Source: Firmicutes bacterium FC7
Lineage (GTDB): Bacteria; Bacillota; Clostridia; Tissierellales; Tissierellaceae
Length of the DNA stretch: 63,591 nucleotides
Assembly: GCA_022760735.1 (NCBI GenBank)
Contig: JAKELU010000012.1
Coordinates: 1 to 63,591 of the forward strand
Direction: 5' to 3'
Every line of letters starts with the position of its first letter. Position 1 is the stretch's first letter. The position numbers and the translations under genes were made by a program. Positions 10,323-20,502 of the stretch are shown here, piece by piece. The notes under the pieces were generated by a model. That model saw nothing but the letters and a program-made list of their open reading frames with translations. It searched no databases and was not told the origin of the DNA.

Positions 10323-12131
10323 CTATTTTTCATCATATTTAAGCACTGTTAGAAACGCCTCCTGTGGCACATCTACTGAACCAATGGACCTCATTCGCTT
10401 CTTACCCTCTTTTTGTTTTTCAAGCAGTTTCTTCTTTCTTGAAATATCTCCACCATAACATTTAGCTAATACGTCTTTTCTTAGAGCTTTAATGGTTTCT
10501 CTAGCTATAATTTTACTACCTATTGCAGCTTGAATCGGAATAGCAAATTGATGTCTTGGTATTACATCAACTAGTTTCTCTGCTATTGTTCTACCTCTCT
10601 CATAGGCTTTGTCTTCATGCACAATTAGTGAGAATGCATCTACTAATTCCCCATTTATTAATATATCTAATTTAACTAGTTCACTTCTTCTATAACCCTT
10701 TAGCTCATAATCAAATGAAGCATATCCTCTAGTCTTGGATTTTAAAGCATCAAAGAAGTCATAAATAACTTCATTTAGAGGTAATTCATAGTGCATTACA
10801 ACTCTTGTTTCTTCAAGATACTCCATATTTAGGAATGTACCTCTCTTATTTTGACACAGTTCCATAATAGCCCCTACATAATCAGTAGGTGTCATTATAG
10901 ATGCATTTACTATAGGCTCTTCCATATAATCAATTTCTGCTTGAGGAGGTAAATTAGTTGGATTTTGTATTTCTAATAATGTTCCATCTTTCTTAATTAC
11001 TTTATAAATAACACTAGGTGCTGTAGTAATTATATTTAAATCAAATTCTCTTTCCAACCTTTCCTGTATTATTTCCATATGCAATAACCCAAGGAAACCG
11101 CATCTAAATCCAAATCCTAAAGCTGCAGATGTTTCAGGTTCAAATACAAGCGCTGCATCATTTACCTGTAGCTTTTCTAGTGCATCTCTTATTATAGAAT
11201 ATTCTTCACCCTCAGCTGGGTAAATTCCACAATAAACCATTGGTACAACTTTCTTATATCCTGGTAAAGGCTTTTCTGTAGGATTTTCAGCATCAGTTAT
11301 AGTGTCCCCTACCCTAGCCTCTTTAACATTTTTTATACTAGCAGTTACATAACCAACTTCACCAGCTACTAACTGATCTAAACTTACATGTCTAGAAGTA
11401 TTTATACCTACTTCTGTTACTTCAAAGCACTTTCCAGTTGACATCATTTTTATCATCATACCAGGTTTAATAGTTCCTTCAACAACTCTAATGTAACAAG
11501 TAACTCCTTTGTAACTATCATAATAGGAGTCAAAAATTAAAGCTTTTAAAGGAGCATTTTTGTCCCCAGTTGGTGCAGGAATTTTATTCACGATATCCTC
11601 TAGTACCTGGTCTATATTTAAACCTTCTTTCGCAGATATCAAAGGAGCATCCTCACAATCAATTCCTATAATGTCTTCTACTTCCTTCTTTACTTCTTCT
11701 GGTCTAGCACTAGGAAGATCTATCTTATTTATTACTGGTAATATCTCTAAATCCTGATCTATTGCTAAATACACATTTGCCAAAGTTTGAGCTTCTACCC
11801 CTTGTGTTGCATCTACCACTAATATAGCACCTTCACAGGCAGCTAGTGATCTTGAGACTTCATAGTTAAAGTCAACATGGCCTGGAGTATCTATTAAGTT
11901 AAATATGTAGTCTTCACCATTCTTTGCCTTATAAACAAGTCTTATTGCTTTTAATTTTATTGTAATACCCCGCTCTCTTTCCAAATCCATGCTGTCCAAT
12001 ACTTGTTCCTGCATTTCACGACTTGTAAGCATCCCAGTATTTTCTATTAATCTATCTGCCAATGTTGATTTACCATGATCTATATGAGCTATTATAGAAA
12101 AATTTCTTATATTTTCTTGCTTAACTTGCAT
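10323..12131 (-). CDS. lepA: Elongation factor 4 (LepA)
   Basis: A 602-residue translational GTPase that acts on stalled ribosomes, promoting back-translocation or initiation-related steps. The G domain has [14 protein letters not shown] (G1), RERGITIK (G2 region), DTPGHVDF (G3) and NKIDLPSA (G4). EF-G-like domains follow, then the LepA-specific C-terminal domain ending [19 protein letters not shown] chose ATG at 12131, with AAAGGAGG 6 bases upstream, over an in-frame ATG 33 bases earlier that has no site. A strong terminator follows. Confidence 0.97.
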   Translation of the reverse strand: MQVKQENIRNFSIIAHIDHGKSTLADRLIENTGMLTSREMQEQVLDSMDLERERGITIKLKAIRLVYKAKNGEDYIFNLIDTPGHVDFNYEVSRSLAACEGAILVVDATQGVEAQTLANVYLAIDQDLEILPVINKIDLPSARPEEVKKEVEDIIGIDCEDAPLISAKEGLNIDQVLEDIVNKIPAPTGDKNAPLKALIFDSYYDSYKGVTCYIRVVEGTIKPGMMIKMMSTGKCFEVTEVGINTSRHVSLDQLVAGEVGYVTASIKNVKEARVGDTITDAENPTEKPLPGYKKVVPMVYCGIYPAEGEEYSIIRDALEKLQVNDAALVFEPETSAALGFGFRCGFLGLLHMEIIQERLEREFDLNIITTAPSVIYKVIKKDGTLLEIQNPTNLPPQAEIDYMEEPIVNASIMTPTDYVGAIMELCQNKRGTFLNMEYLEETRVVMHYELPLNEVIYDFFDALKSKTRGYASFDYELKGYRRSELVKLDILINGELVDAFSLIVHEDKAYERGRTIAEKLVDVIPRHQFAIPIQAAIGSKIIARETIKALRKDVLAKCYGGDISRKKKLLEKQKEGKKRMRSIGSVDVPQEAFLTVLKYDEK

Positions 12132-12191
12132 TATTTTCCTCCTTTGAAAGTCTACCATTTCCAAATAATTATAGCAAAATTTAAATATTAT

Positions 12192-12229
12192 GTAAAATAA
12201 AAGACCAGAAAAACTGGTCTTTATTTTAC
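12192..12229 (-). terminator. Terminator after the 76-residue protein gene
   Basis: A long hairpin whose core stem is AGACCAG / CTGGTCT around an A/T loop. It extends outward through AT pairs with one bulged base, and the T-rich arm TTTTATTTT acts as the tail on the minus strand. The stop codon of the upstream gene lies inside the stem. Confidence 0.8.
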
Positions 12230-12451
12230 GGTTATATAATATGTTTTTCCCAATATTGATATTGATTTTTCATTCAAATCAACATCAAATAATTTAGTAT
12301 TTTCTATGACGTTTAACTCTTCTATTGTCTTGTTAACTCTTAACATAAAAATGCTAAGTGCAGAAATTAAGCAAATAAATATAATAGTCTTAAATAATCT
12401 CAAAAAAGTTCTCTTTCTCCTCTTTTTATACCTATCTAATCTCGATTCCAT
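12221..12451 (-). CDS. Small single-pass membrane protein, unknown function
   Basis: I do not recognise this 76-residue protein. A very basic N-terminus ([21 protein letters not shown]) leads into one hydrophobic segment (about 22-38, [15 protein letters not shown]). A short extracytoplasmic tail of about 38 residues follows, ending [11 protein letters not shown]. The topology would be N-in. It lies 45 bases after lepB on the same strand and ends in a terminator, so lepB and this gene probably form one unit. A GGTGA site precedes the ATG. The codon use looks ordinary for the region and I think it is a real gene. Confidence 0.7.
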   Translation of the reverse strand: MESRLDRYKKRRKRTFLRLFKTIIFICLISALSIFMLRVNKTIEELNVIENTKLFDVDLNEKSISILGKTYYITVK

Positions 12452-12496
12452 ATTTTATCACCAAAATATAGAATTCCCATTTTTTGAAATAATATA

Positions 12497-13045
12497 CTAA
12501 TTTATCTTTCCAAATCTATTATCGAAGGGGAAGTATCGAAATCCTGTAATGCCTTTAATAGAATCTATATCTACACAGCCAAAGTATCTACTATCCTTAC
12601 TAGCTCCTTCTTCTCTATTGTCACCTAGTACAAAGACTTGCCCTTTTGGTACAATCCATAAACTTTCATTATATATATGGGTATAGGATCCATCAGCAAT
12701 ATAGTCTTCTTTTAGAAGTTCATCGTTTAAATATACCTTTCCATCAATTATTTCTACCTTATCTCCTTCAATACCTATAACCCTTTTTATATAATCCTTA
12801 TCTGTACTATCTGGAGCCTCTAAGACTACAACATCACCTCTATGTGGGCCACCAAAATAAAGTGGAAATTTCAATGCAAACAATCTATCCTTTTCATGTA
12901 AGGTTGGATACATAGAATTTCCTAAAACATATGTTGTATTAAAAATGAAGGTCTTTATAAACACTGCAATTATAATTGCTGTAACTATACTTTTAATCCA
13001 TTCAACCGCTTCGTTTCTAGGTTCTTTCTTGTCGTTGTTATCCAA
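12497..13045 (-). CDS. lepB: Signal peptidase I
   Basis: A 182-residue type I signal peptidase that cleaves Sec and Tat signal peptides at the outer face of the membrane. A short cytoplasmic N-terminus is followed by one membrane helix (about 18-37). The catalytic dyad is S44 in GNSMYPTL and K87 in DYIKRVIG; box E GDNREEGASKDSR is present near residue 140. The length is usual for Gram-positive SipS-like enzymes. It lies between spoIIP and a small membrane protein gene. Confidence 0.97.
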   Translation of the reverse strand: MDNNDKKEPRNEAVEWIKSIVTAIIIAVFIKTFIFNTTYVLGNSMYPTLHEKDRLFALKFPLYFGGPHRGDVVVLEAPDSTDKDYIKRVIGIEGDKVEIIDGKVYLNDELLKEDYIADGSYTHIYNESLWIVPKGQVFVLGDNREEGASKDSRYFGCVDIDSIKGITGFRYFPFDNRFGKIN

Positions 13046-13111
13046 AATGTTTACCCCCTAGTTATTTTTTCCTAACATTAATTATATCACTTTAGCTTTA
13101 ATAATCAAATT

Positions 13112-14149
13112 CTATTCTACTATGCTTTCGATGACAAGACTTAATATTTCACCTACCAATTTTGCAGTCTCAACTGCCTCTTCCTGAGTTACTAAATTGC
13201 TTCCTACCTCAATAAGTGCAGAATAGTTTGAGACATGCAAGTTATATTTACCAGCTGGTTTAATTATTATTCCTCTACAGAGGCCTGGATATAGTGCATC
13301 AGACACAGCCTTTATATACTTTGCAAAATTAAGGATTTGCTCATAATTTTGTGCATCCGGCCCGACTACCAAAGAAAAAGTCGCAGTACTTACTCCATTT
13401 ATATCTATTTTGGCTGTTTCTAAAAATTTCTCCTTATATTCTGCATCATTATCTACTCCATCTCTATGAATATCAAAGAAAATTTTCAAATTGTTATTTT
13501 CTGCTTTTTTGTTGTTAATTGTGTTTAAAGAACGCGTATATGATTTATTATATGAAGGTAAGTCATGTAAGGTATGAACATGATCTACTTTATGCCCTTT
13601 TGCCTCTAATACTTTAGAAATTACATCACCAATACTAATCATATTCTTACTTGTATCAGCATTATGATATACATTTTCATCAGTTAAAAATGCCTCGGTG
13701 GCATGAGTATGATACATTAATATATAGTCTTTCCCTTTATCTACCTTTACTTTTTCTATATTAAGTGGCTGGGGTATATTTTCTATAGAGCTTATCCCAT
13801 TCGATTCCTTAATGATAATTAAACTTTCATACTCATCAAGTCTATCAATTATATAATCTTCTATATATTCTAGTTCTGCACTATCTTCAATATTACTGTA
13901 ATCTAATTCTTCATCAGCTACCTCTGCTACTATAGCTTCAGGCTTATTATTTGAATTCCAAAAATCCAACTCATATAGGTTGATATTTGAAAATATTTTG
14001 GCAAAGACTTCCCTACTTGTCATAGTTGCATTAGTAAATATAACTCTATAAATTAAAATACCAAAATTCAATATTAGTAAACAAACAAGTATCATAACAA
14101 GGTAACTGTCGGTTTTAGAATTTGGTTTTCTAACTCTTCTTCTCTTCAT
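13112..14149 (-). CDS. spoIIP: Stage II sporulation protein P
   Basis: A 345-residue SpoIIP, an amidase and endopeptidase that works with SpoIID and SpoIIM to degrade septal peptidoglycan during engulfment of the forespore. A basic N-terminus and one membrane anchor (about 17-35) are followed by the extracytoplasmic catalytic domain, with YHTHATEAFL, FFDIHRDGV and IEVGSN as zinc and active-site motifs. I chose ATG at 14149 (GGGAGTG, 6 bases upstream) over an ATG 54 bases earlier. It sits directly after gpr, as in B. subtilis gpr-spoIIP. Confidence 0.95.
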   Translation of the reverse strand: MKRRRVRKPNSKTDSYLVMILVCLLILNFGILIYRVIFTNATMTSREVFAKIFSNINLYELDFWNSNNKPEAIVAEVADEELDYSNIEDSAELEYIEDYIIDRLDEYESLIIIKESNGISSIENIPQPLNIEKVKVDKGKDYILMYHTHATEAFLTDENVYHNADTSKNMISIGDVISKVLEAKGHKVDHVHTLHDLPSYNKSYTRSLNTINNKKAENNNLKIFFDIHRDGVDNDAEYKEKFLETAKIDINGVSTATFSLVVGPDAQNYEQILNFAKYIKAVSDALYPGLCRGIIIKPAGKYNLHVSNYSALIEVGSNLVTQEEAVETAKLVGEILSLVIESIVE

Positions 14150-14220
14150 GTAAACACTCCCTATTAAATATCTTCTAAGGCATCTATACCTCATTTTATT
14201 CAATAGGGATATAATTTATG

Positions 14221-15201
14221 TTATCTAAGATATCTATTTACATCTTTTAAGTCAATTCCAGGATGAAGAGCTATATTCAAGCCATTGGCAACTACTATGG
14301 ACAAATCGTCAATTGTTACATCTATGTCCTTCGGAGTTACTATTGTATTTGCCATAAAAGGATTTAAAACTTCAACAATTAAAGAATATTTATCTTCTTC
14401 TGACAAATCATCCAATAGGTTATAGAATTCCTTTCCTACTTCTGCCTCTTGTTTTAAAGTTTCTAATATTAAATCAAGCGTATCGTTAACCATCGTTGCA
14501 GCATTTACTACAGTTGGAATTCCTATTGCTATCACTGGAATACCAAGGGTTTCCTTATTTAAAGCCATTCTCTTATTCCCTATACCACTACCTGGACTAA
14601 TACCTGTATCTGCAATTTGTATAGTTTTACTTACTCTATTCATCTTTCGTGAAGCTAGTGCATCAACTGCTATTAATAAATCCGGTTTAATCTTATCTAC
14701 TATTCCTTTTACTATATCCAAGCTCTCTATACCTGTAACACCCATTACTCCAGGTGCCATCGCAGCTACGTTAGCCATTGTGTCATCAAACTCTTTATTG
14801 TAATTTACAAAAAATTGTCTAGTTACTAATACTCTTTCAACAACCTTAGGCCCCAAAGCATCAGGACTAACATTCCAATTCCCTAAACCAACTATAAGTA
14901 TTTTTGAATTAGGTTTATTATACCCCAATGCCTTTATTTCCTTTGCAAGTACTTGACTTATTTCATCCTTTAAATCTTGGTCACCACTATCCAATCTAGG
15001 AACATCTATAGTAATATATTTACCTACAGGTTTTTTCATTTTCTCCATACCATTTTTATTTATTATCTCTATTCTTGTTATGGTATAATTCTCCGTCTCT
15101 TCTACATCGACAGAAACACCCTCAATTTCTACATCATTACCTTCAGAATACATTTCTCTGCTTTCAACAGCTAAATCAGTATAAATACTTTTCATTTTCA
15201 T
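14221..15201 (-). CDS. gpr: Germination protease (GPR)
   Basis: A 326-residue aspartic-type protease that starts degradation of small acid-soluble spore proteins on germination. It begins MKMKSIYTDLAVESREM, typical of the zymogen N-terminus that is removed by self-cleavage in the developing spore. Later family motifs include GLGNWNVSPDALGP, MAPGVMGVTGIES and DALASRKMNRV. The first ATG is used because AAAGGAG lies 6 bases upstream. It is divergent from rpsT and cotranscribed or adjacent with spoIIP. Sigma-G control is expected from the family but I could not identify a clear site. Confidence 0.96.
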   Translation of the reverse strand: MKMKSIYTDLAVESREMYSEGNDVEIEGVSVDVEETENYTITRIEIINKNGMEKMKKPVGKYITIDVPRLDSGDQDLKDEISQVLAKEIKALGYNKPNSKILIVGLGNWNVSPDALGPKVVERVLVTRQFFVNYNKEFDDTMANVAAMAPGVMGVTGIESLDIVKGIVDKIKPDLLIAVDALASRKMNRVSKTIQIADTGISPGSGIGNKRMALNKETLGIPVIAIGIPTVVNAATMVNDTLDLILETLKQEAEVGKEFYNLLDDLSEEDKYSLIVEVLNPFMANTIVTPKDIDVTIDDLSIVVANGLNIALHPGIDLKDVNRYLR

Positions 15202-15259
15202 ATTATTCTCCTTTCCATTATTTATTAAATAATTCTAACCATATTAAGATTATTTATCC

Positions 15260-15288
15260 TTGCATTTTATCAATGTTCATGGTAAAAT
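15260..15288 (+). promoter_or_regulatory. Promoter for rpsT
   Basis: TTGCAT (15260-15265) and TAAAAT (15283-15288) are separated by 17 bases and lie about 30 bases before the rpsT ribosome binding site. Confidence 0.6.
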
Positions 15289-15319
15289 ATCCTTTGTTAG
15301 ATTAGAGGAGGTGAAACTA

Positions 15320-15592
15320 TTGGCAAATATAAAATCTGCTAAAAAAAGAATCCTAGTTACTGAGAAAAGAACGGCTTTAAATAAGAGTAGAAAATCTGAA
15401 ATTAAGACATATATTAAGAAATTTGAAAATGCAGTTACTGCTGGAGATTTAACTGAAGCTAAGGCATTACTTAATGTAATAGACAAAAAACTTAAGAGAG
15501 CGGCTTTAAAAAACGTAATTCATAAGAATGCTGCTGCAAGAAAGGTAAGTAGACTTGCTAAAAAATTAAATCAGGCGAATAAGGCAGTGTAA
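15320..15592 (+). CDS. rpsT: 30S ribosomal protein S20
   Basis: A 90-residue basic helical protein (LANIKSAKKRI at the start, ending LAKKLNQANKAV) that binds 16S rRNA in the body of the small subunit. The start is TTG at 15320, with GAGGAGGTGAAAC just upstream; the conserved ANIKSAKKR motif fixes it. It is a single-gene unit on the plus strand with its own promoter and a strong terminator, divergent from gpr and convergent with holA. holA-rpsT-gpr adjacency is conserved in Firmicutes. Confidence 0.97.
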   Translation: MANIKSAKKRILVTEKRTALNKSRKSEIKTYIKKFENAVTAGDLTEAKALLNVIDKKLKRAALKNVIHKNAAARKVSRLAKKLNQANKAV

Positions 15593-15596
15593 ATAG

Positions 15597-15621
15597 AACT
15601 TCGGGTAGCCGAAGTTTTTTT
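15597..15621 (+). terminator. Rho-independent terminator of rpsT
   Basis: An 8-bp stem (AACTTCGG / CCGAAGTT) with a GTAG loop is followed by seven T residues, starting 5 bases after the rpsT stop. Confidence 0.95.
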
Positions 15622-15723
15622 ATTCAAAAATGGAAAGTTCTTCTTAGTATAATTTATAACTTTCCGATTTTAATTAATAAGAAAAGCTAAATATAATTCT
15701 TCTTTAAAATCTACTATCCAGTC

Positions 15724-15752
15724 AAAAAAGCTACTCTTAGAGTAGCTTTTTT
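15724..15752 (-). terminator. Terminator with the holA stop codon in its loop
   Basis: On the minus strand AAAAAAGCTACTC, TAA, GAGTAGCTTTTTT: a 13-bp stem whose 3-base loop is exactly the holA stop codon. The T-run is part of the 3' arm. Translation to the stop would cover the 5' arm. Confidence 0.85.
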
Positions 15753-16768
15753 GTTAGTTTTATTATGAGAATTTCCATTTCAATCTTTTGATCAGATGAA
15801 GTGGTTTTAAACTTTCTATCAATTGATAATATTAGATTAAGATAATCCTCAAGTTCTTTAATTGGATACATCTTAGCTTGGGCAGAAATCTTTGAATACT
15901 CATAGGACTTTATCCCTAATTTTTCAACTATTTCCCCTTCAGTATATCCCTTTTCTCTATATAAATTATAACTTAACATCAATCTAATTTGTCTTGTAAA
16001 CATAAACAATATTTTAGGTATAGGCTCATTTGATAGATATATTTCATTGAATATTTTTAATGCACTATCTACATCCCCTTTATTAATTGATGATAAAAGA
16101 TCAAAAATATTATTATCAAGGGTTTTAACCATCACTATATCTATGTCCTCTTTAGTTATTTCCCCATCTTTTACGTAACTTAATATTTTCTTTAGCTCGT
16201 TTTCTAAATCATACAATGTTGTGTGCACGTTTTTACTTAGATAAGAACTATGTTCTATTAAATAGTTAATATTGGAATAGGATATATTTGTGTTATTTAC
16301 CTTTGCAATTCTTTCAACCCATTGGGCTAGGTCTTTACCCTTTAACTTATCAAACTCTACAACAGAGTTTATCTTCTTGTAATATTTATAAATTTTGCTT
16401 GTTTTCTTTAGCTCATTGTTCTCATCAAATAAAATCAAGCAAAGATGAGTACCTAAATTTTCAAGATAATTGTAAACATCTTTAGAATTATTCTCTTCTT
16501 TATCGAAAAACTGCGAGATAGATTTTAGTACAACAACTTTTTTTGGTGACATAAATGGCAATGTTTCACAAGAATTTATCAAATCATCAAATGTTGAAAT
16601 CTTACCATCTAGTACTGTGTAGTTTAAGGTTTCTAAAGATTCGTCAACATACTTCTTTTTAATTACCCCAACACATTCATCCTTTAAATAATCTTCATCC
16701 CCTATTAAAAGATAGGTAGAATCAATATCATCCTTTTTTAAAAGCTTTAAAAATTCCTTATAAATCAA
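15737..16768 (-). CDS. holA: DNA polymerase III subunit delta
   Basis: A 343-residue clamp-loader subunit that opens the beta sliding clamp. It has the HolA N-terminal segment (IYKEFLKLLKKDD, YLLIGDEDYLKDE), the central AAA+-like fold without a Walker A motif, and the C-terminal collar with LSINKG-like and LILSIDRKFKT segments. The likely start is TTG at 16768, 6 bases after AAGAAGGTG; it overlaps the last codons of comEC. The comEC-holA order is conserved in Firmicutes. Confidence 0.93.
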   Translation of the reverse strand: MIYKEFLKLLKKDDIDSTYLLIGDEDYLKDECVGVIKKKYVDESLETLNYTVLDGKISTFDDLINSCETLPFMSPKKVVVLKSISQFFDKEENNSKDVYNYLENLGTHLCLILFDENNELKKTSKIYKYYKKINSVVEFDKLKGKDLAQWVERIAKVNNTNISYSNINYLIEHSSYLSKNVHTTLYDLENELKKILSYVKDGEITKEDIDIVMVKTLDNNIFDLLSSINKGDVDSALKIFNEIYLSNEPIPKILFMFTRQIRLMLSYNLYREKGYTEGEIVEKLGIKSYEYSKISAQAKMYPIKELEDYLNLILSIDRKFKTTSSDQKIEMEILIIKLTKKLL

Positions 16769-19157
16769 GATCAACACCTTCTTCTTTGTTCATTAAAAAT
16801 CTTTTTATCAATAAGAGCGATATCAAAATATATGTGCCATAATAAATCAACATTTTAATACTCGGTCTATCCGTATTAAATGGTACTATCTCCAAATAAT
16901 TATCATCTACAAAAATTCTTATCATTCCCATTTCATCAGTTCTATATATTTTAACATTCGCATAATCCAGTCTAGCTAAAACTTCAGCTGTTGGATGTCC
17001 ATAAAAATTGTTTTTCCCAACAGAAATTATACCATAGTCTGGTAAAATACTATTCAGAAATCCCTCTGTAGTTGAAGTACTGCTTCCATGGTGTGCTACT
17101 TTTATAACGTCTATACTTTCGTTAAATCTATTTGCTAATATACATTCTACTTCTTTTTCTATATCTCCAGTAAAGAGAACATTATAGTGCTTGAAATTTA
17201 ACAAAGATACTAGGGACATATTGTTTGAGCTATATTTATTCTTTACATTGTCATCTGGCCATATAATTTTCATGCTAGTATTATAATCAAGATATATAAT
17301 ATCACCTTTTTTTAACGAATAAATAGGTATGTTCTTTTTTTTAATCTTCTGGATAACTTCCAACTTATCAGGTATATAGCTTACATATATTTTATCTATC
17401 TTTATTTCATCCAAAAGCGTTTCTAAACCTTTATAATGATCCTCATCAAAATGCGAAATAAAAACAGCTTCCAGTTTAAAAATACCATGCTTTATTAGAT
17501 ATGGTAGTGTGATATATTTACCAATATCGTTGGATGAAAATATACTTCCTCCAGTATCCATGAGATAATTATTACCCTGTGTTTTTATCAGTATTGAATC
17601 CCCTTGACCAACATCTATAAAATCAATTTCTATATGATTATCTATATTAAAACTAATTATATTTATAATCGTTAAAAGTACTAGATAGTAGCATATTACC
17701 TTTTTCATAGTCGACTTGTATTCATCAATACAAATTATCCTTAATATAATTACTATCGCTAAATAATATAAAATAATAGTACCTAAGTTTGGAGAGTAAA
17801 TTTTAAATGTATTAATCGGTATTCTTGTAAAAAAATCTACTATGAAAGACTGAATGAACATTAGAAAATCTAATATTATACCTAAGCTAACGTTTAAAAA
17901 AGGCAAGGTATAATTAAAGAGTATCATTACAAATCCAAGCACTAATGACAAAGACATCAAAGGTACCGCTATAATGTTAGCCGCTAAACTTAATAAGGAG
18001 ATTATATTAAAATAATAAGCCTGAACTGGTAGTAATCCTATATTTACTGCTAAAATAACTGAAATTGAGTCGATAACTTTGTTCTTAAAAGGATAAAATA
18101 ATAGTTTTATACTTGGTGCCAAAATGATAATAGATAATGTTGCTATATAAGACAATTGAAAGCCCAAGTGAAAAAGCAAAAATGGATTAAGATACAAGCT
18201 GATTAGAATCGAAAACATCACGGTATTTATAGAGTCATATGGTTCATGAATCAGAGTGGAAATATATAAAAATGTTAACATAATTCCAGCTCTAACTGTT
18301 GAAGGTGGAAAACCAATTAGATAACAATATATCCATACTATACTCATAGATATAATTATATTTACTTTTCTATTTATACCTATACGTGAAAATATAAATA
18401 TTAAAGTTCCTGATATGATTCCTATATGTAAACCTGATACAGCCAATATATGAGCTAAACCCAAATCTCTAAAGTTATTTAAAATTTCTTCATCCAAGTA
18501 GGATGTATCCCCTAAGATTATACTTGATATAACGTTAGCATTATTAGAATCAAGATAAAGATTAAATAAATCCTTAACATCAGTAGTAAACTTTTCCTTT
18601 ATTTTATACTTCAAACTATCACTTTTTTGCAAAAGACTTACTGAGAAATCCTTTACAGATATTACATAATGAACTTTGTTAGACAACAAGTTCAACTTGT
18701 AATTAAAGAGCAATGGGTTTGTATTTTTATCAGGCTCTTTTAATACTCCATTGAAGGAAATTATATCACCTACTCCATAAGCTTCTTCTCCTACAATTGT
18801 CAAAACGATCTTTTCATTAACACTTTTATTATCTACTGAATTTAGTTTTACTGCATATTTTATATATTCTGGCGTTTCTTTTATTATATCTTCAATAATC
18901 CCAGTATAGGTACTATTTTTACCCTTATAGGAATCCAACTCTGAGTACATGTTTAGATTCACAATCAATACTCCAAGAGCTATAAAGATTATCAAAATGC
19001 ATATAATATTAGTTCTATTCCTAACCAGATTAAAAATAAATGCAATAATCGACAGCAATAATATAAAAAACATCAGACTATGAGAAAGTTCAAAATAATA
19101 AGCTAAAATAATACCAGTGATTGTTGATAATACTATTGGTGTAAATGGCTTGTCCAT
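16758..19157 (-). CDS. comEC: ComEC/Rec2 DNA uptake channel protein
   Basis: A protein of about 799 residues that forms the membrane channel for single-stranded DNA in natural transformation. Two N-terminal membrane helices and a DUF4131-like extracellular region are followed by the multi-spanning competence domain (LAHILAVSGLHIGIISG signature near 240). A C-terminal metallo-beta-lactamase-like domain follows, with SHFDEDHYKGL, DTGG and HHGSSTST. I start at ATG 19157 (AAAGGGAGA upstream). The reading frame is intact, so uptake may be possible, although comEA is about 9 kb away. Confidence 0.95.
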   Translation of the reverse strand: MDKPFTPIVLSTITGIILAYYFELSHSLMFFILLLSIIAFIFNLVRNRTNIICILIIFIALGVLIVNLNMYSELDSYKGKNSTYTGIIEDIIKETPEYIKYAVKLNSVDNKSVNEKIVLTIVGEEAYGVGDIISFNGVLKEPDKNTNPLLFNYKLNLLSNKVHYVISVKDFSVSLLQKSDSLKYKIKEKFTTDVKDLFNLYLDSNNANVISSIILGDTSYLDEEILNNFRDLGLAHILAVSGLHIGIISGTLIFIFSRIGINRKVNIIISMSIVWIYCYLIGFPPSTVRAGIMLTFLYISTLIHEPYDSINTVMFSILISLYLNPFLLFHLGFQLSYIATLSIIILAPSIKLLFYPFKNKVIDSISVILAVNIGLLPVQAYYFNIISLLSLAANIIAVPLMSLSLVLGFVMILFNYTLPFLNVSLGIILDFLMFIQSFIVDFFTRIPINTFKIYSPNLGTIILYYLAIVIILRIICIDEYKSTMKKVICYYLVLLTIINIISFNIDNHIEIDFIDVGQGDSILIKTQGNNYLMDTGGSIFSSNDIGKYITLPYLIKHGIFKLEAVFISHFDEDHYKGLETLLDEIKIDKIYVSYIPDKLEVIQKIKKKNIPIYSLKKGDIIYLDYNTSMKIIWPDDNVKNKYSSNNMSLVSLLNFKHYNVLFTGDIEKEVECILANRFNESIDVIKVAHHGSSTSTTEGFLNSILPDYGIISVGKNNFYGHPTAEVLARLDYANVKIYRTDEMGMIRIFVDDNYLEIVPFNTDRPSIKMLIYYGTYILISLLLIKRFLMNKEEGVDLDL

Positions 19158-19283
19158 AAATTTCTCCCTTTGTATTTTCATACCAATGCTATATAATAAA
19201 AGTAATTAGCTTATGTTGAATTTTAACATCATTATAACATATTAATATTTATTTTTAACTATATTTAAAAGGTGGTAATTAGT

Positions 19284-20477
19284 TTGACTGTTAAATTCTA
19301 TTTAGAGAATCCATATATAAGAGAGTTGGAAGCAGAAATAGTAGAGAAAAAGTTTATAAATAGCAAGTACTATATTAAACTTGATAGAACAATATTTTAT
19401 CCTCATTTAGCAGGTGGACAGCCTGGTGATATTGGAACCATTAATGGTGTAGAAGTAACTGAAGTTTATGAGGATAAAGATGATATCGTTCATGTAGTTA
19501 CTAAGAATATTAGCGGCAAAAAGGTTAAATTATCAATTGATTGGGACAATAGATTGGATTTAATGCAACAGCACACCGGTCAGCATTTACTATCTTCTGT
19601 AATATATAAGCTATACAATGGTGAAACAGTTGGATTTAACATTGGTAAAGATTATGTATATATCGATATTAATATCACAGATTTAACTGAAGAAGATGCA
19701 GAAAAAATAGAATTACTAGCCAATAGAATAATATATTCTAATTTTAAAATTATGTGTTATATAGTGAATAAGGAGGAGTTAAAAAATATTCCATTAAGAA
19801 AACAACCTATAGTAAACGAAGATATAAGAATAGTAGAAATAGATAACCTAGACTATTCTCCTTGTTGTGGTACTCACTTAAGATATACTGGTGAAATAGG
19901 AATAATTAAAATTAGAAAATGGGAAAAGAAAAAAGGTAATGTAAGAATTGAGTTCGTATGCGGAAATAGAGCCTTGATGGATTATACTTGGAAGAATAAA
20001 TATATTAAAGATATAAGCCTTATGTTATCTTCAAAAGATATAGATGTATTAGAAAAATTCAATAAATTATATGCTCAAAAAGAATTATTAGAAAAAGAAA
20101 ATAGAGAATTAAGGCAAAGCCTATACCAATTAAAGGGAGAGAACTTCTTTGGTGAAGCTCAGCATAACAATGGAATATCATATATTTATAAGAAAGTTGA
20201 AAATATGGATTTTAAAGAACTATGCTTTATTGCTAATTATTTAAATACCAAAGACAATTTAATACAAATTTATGGACTCAATAACAAAAATAAAGGGCAA
20301 TTATATATCAGTAGATCCGAAAACTTGGATATTGATTTACTTAAAATCTTCAAGGGTATATCCGAAAAATATGAAATAAAGGGTGGAGGCAATTCAAGTA
20401 CAGTACAAGGTGGTTGTAAATTATCAGACTTACCAAATATTATGAAGGATTTTCTTAATACATTAACAAGAACATAA
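19284..20477 (+). CDS. Alanyl-tRNA editing protein, AlaX-L type
   Basis: A 397-residue free-standing editing protein that hydrolyses Ser- or Gly-tRNA-Ala. The N-terminal AlaRS-like editing core has the zinc motifs HTGQHLLSSV (near 91-100) and CCGTHLRYTGEIG (near 190-202). A coiled coil (about 265-285) and a C-terminal DHHA1-like domain with GGGNSSTVQGG follow, giving the long AlaX-L form. The start is most likely TTG at 19284 with AAAGGTGG upstream. It is on the plus strand, divergent from comEC, and ends at a bidirectional terminator. Confidence 0.88.
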   Translation: MTVKFYLENPYIRELEAEIVEKKFINSKYYIKLDRTIFYPHLAGGQPGDIGTINGVEVTEVYEDKDDIVHVVTKNISGKKVKLSIDWDNRLDLMQQHTGQHLLSSVIYKLYNGETVGFNIGKDYVYIDINITDLTEEDAEKIELLANRIIYSNFKIMCYIVNKEELKNIPLRKQPIVNEDIRIVEIDNLDYSPCCGTHLRYTGEIGIIKIRKWEKKKGNVRIEFVCGNRALMDYTWKNKYIKDISLMLSSKDIDVLEKFNKLYAQKELLEKENRELRQSLYQLKGENFFGEAQHNNGISYIYKKVENMDFKELCFIANYLNTKDNLIQIYGLNNKNKGQLYISRSENLDIDLLKIFKGISEKYEIKGGGNSSTVQGGCKLSDLPNIMKDFLNTLTRT

Positions 20478-20502
20478 AGGTTAGGACATAATCCTAACCT
20501 TT
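20476..20502. terminator. Bidirectional terminator between convergent genes
   Basis: An 11-bp stem (AAAGGTTAGGA / TCCTAACCTTT) with a 5-base loop spans the gap between the AlaX-like gene and the tandem P-loop ATPase gene. The stop codons of both genes touch or lie in the hairpin. The T-runs are short. Confidence 0.75.
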
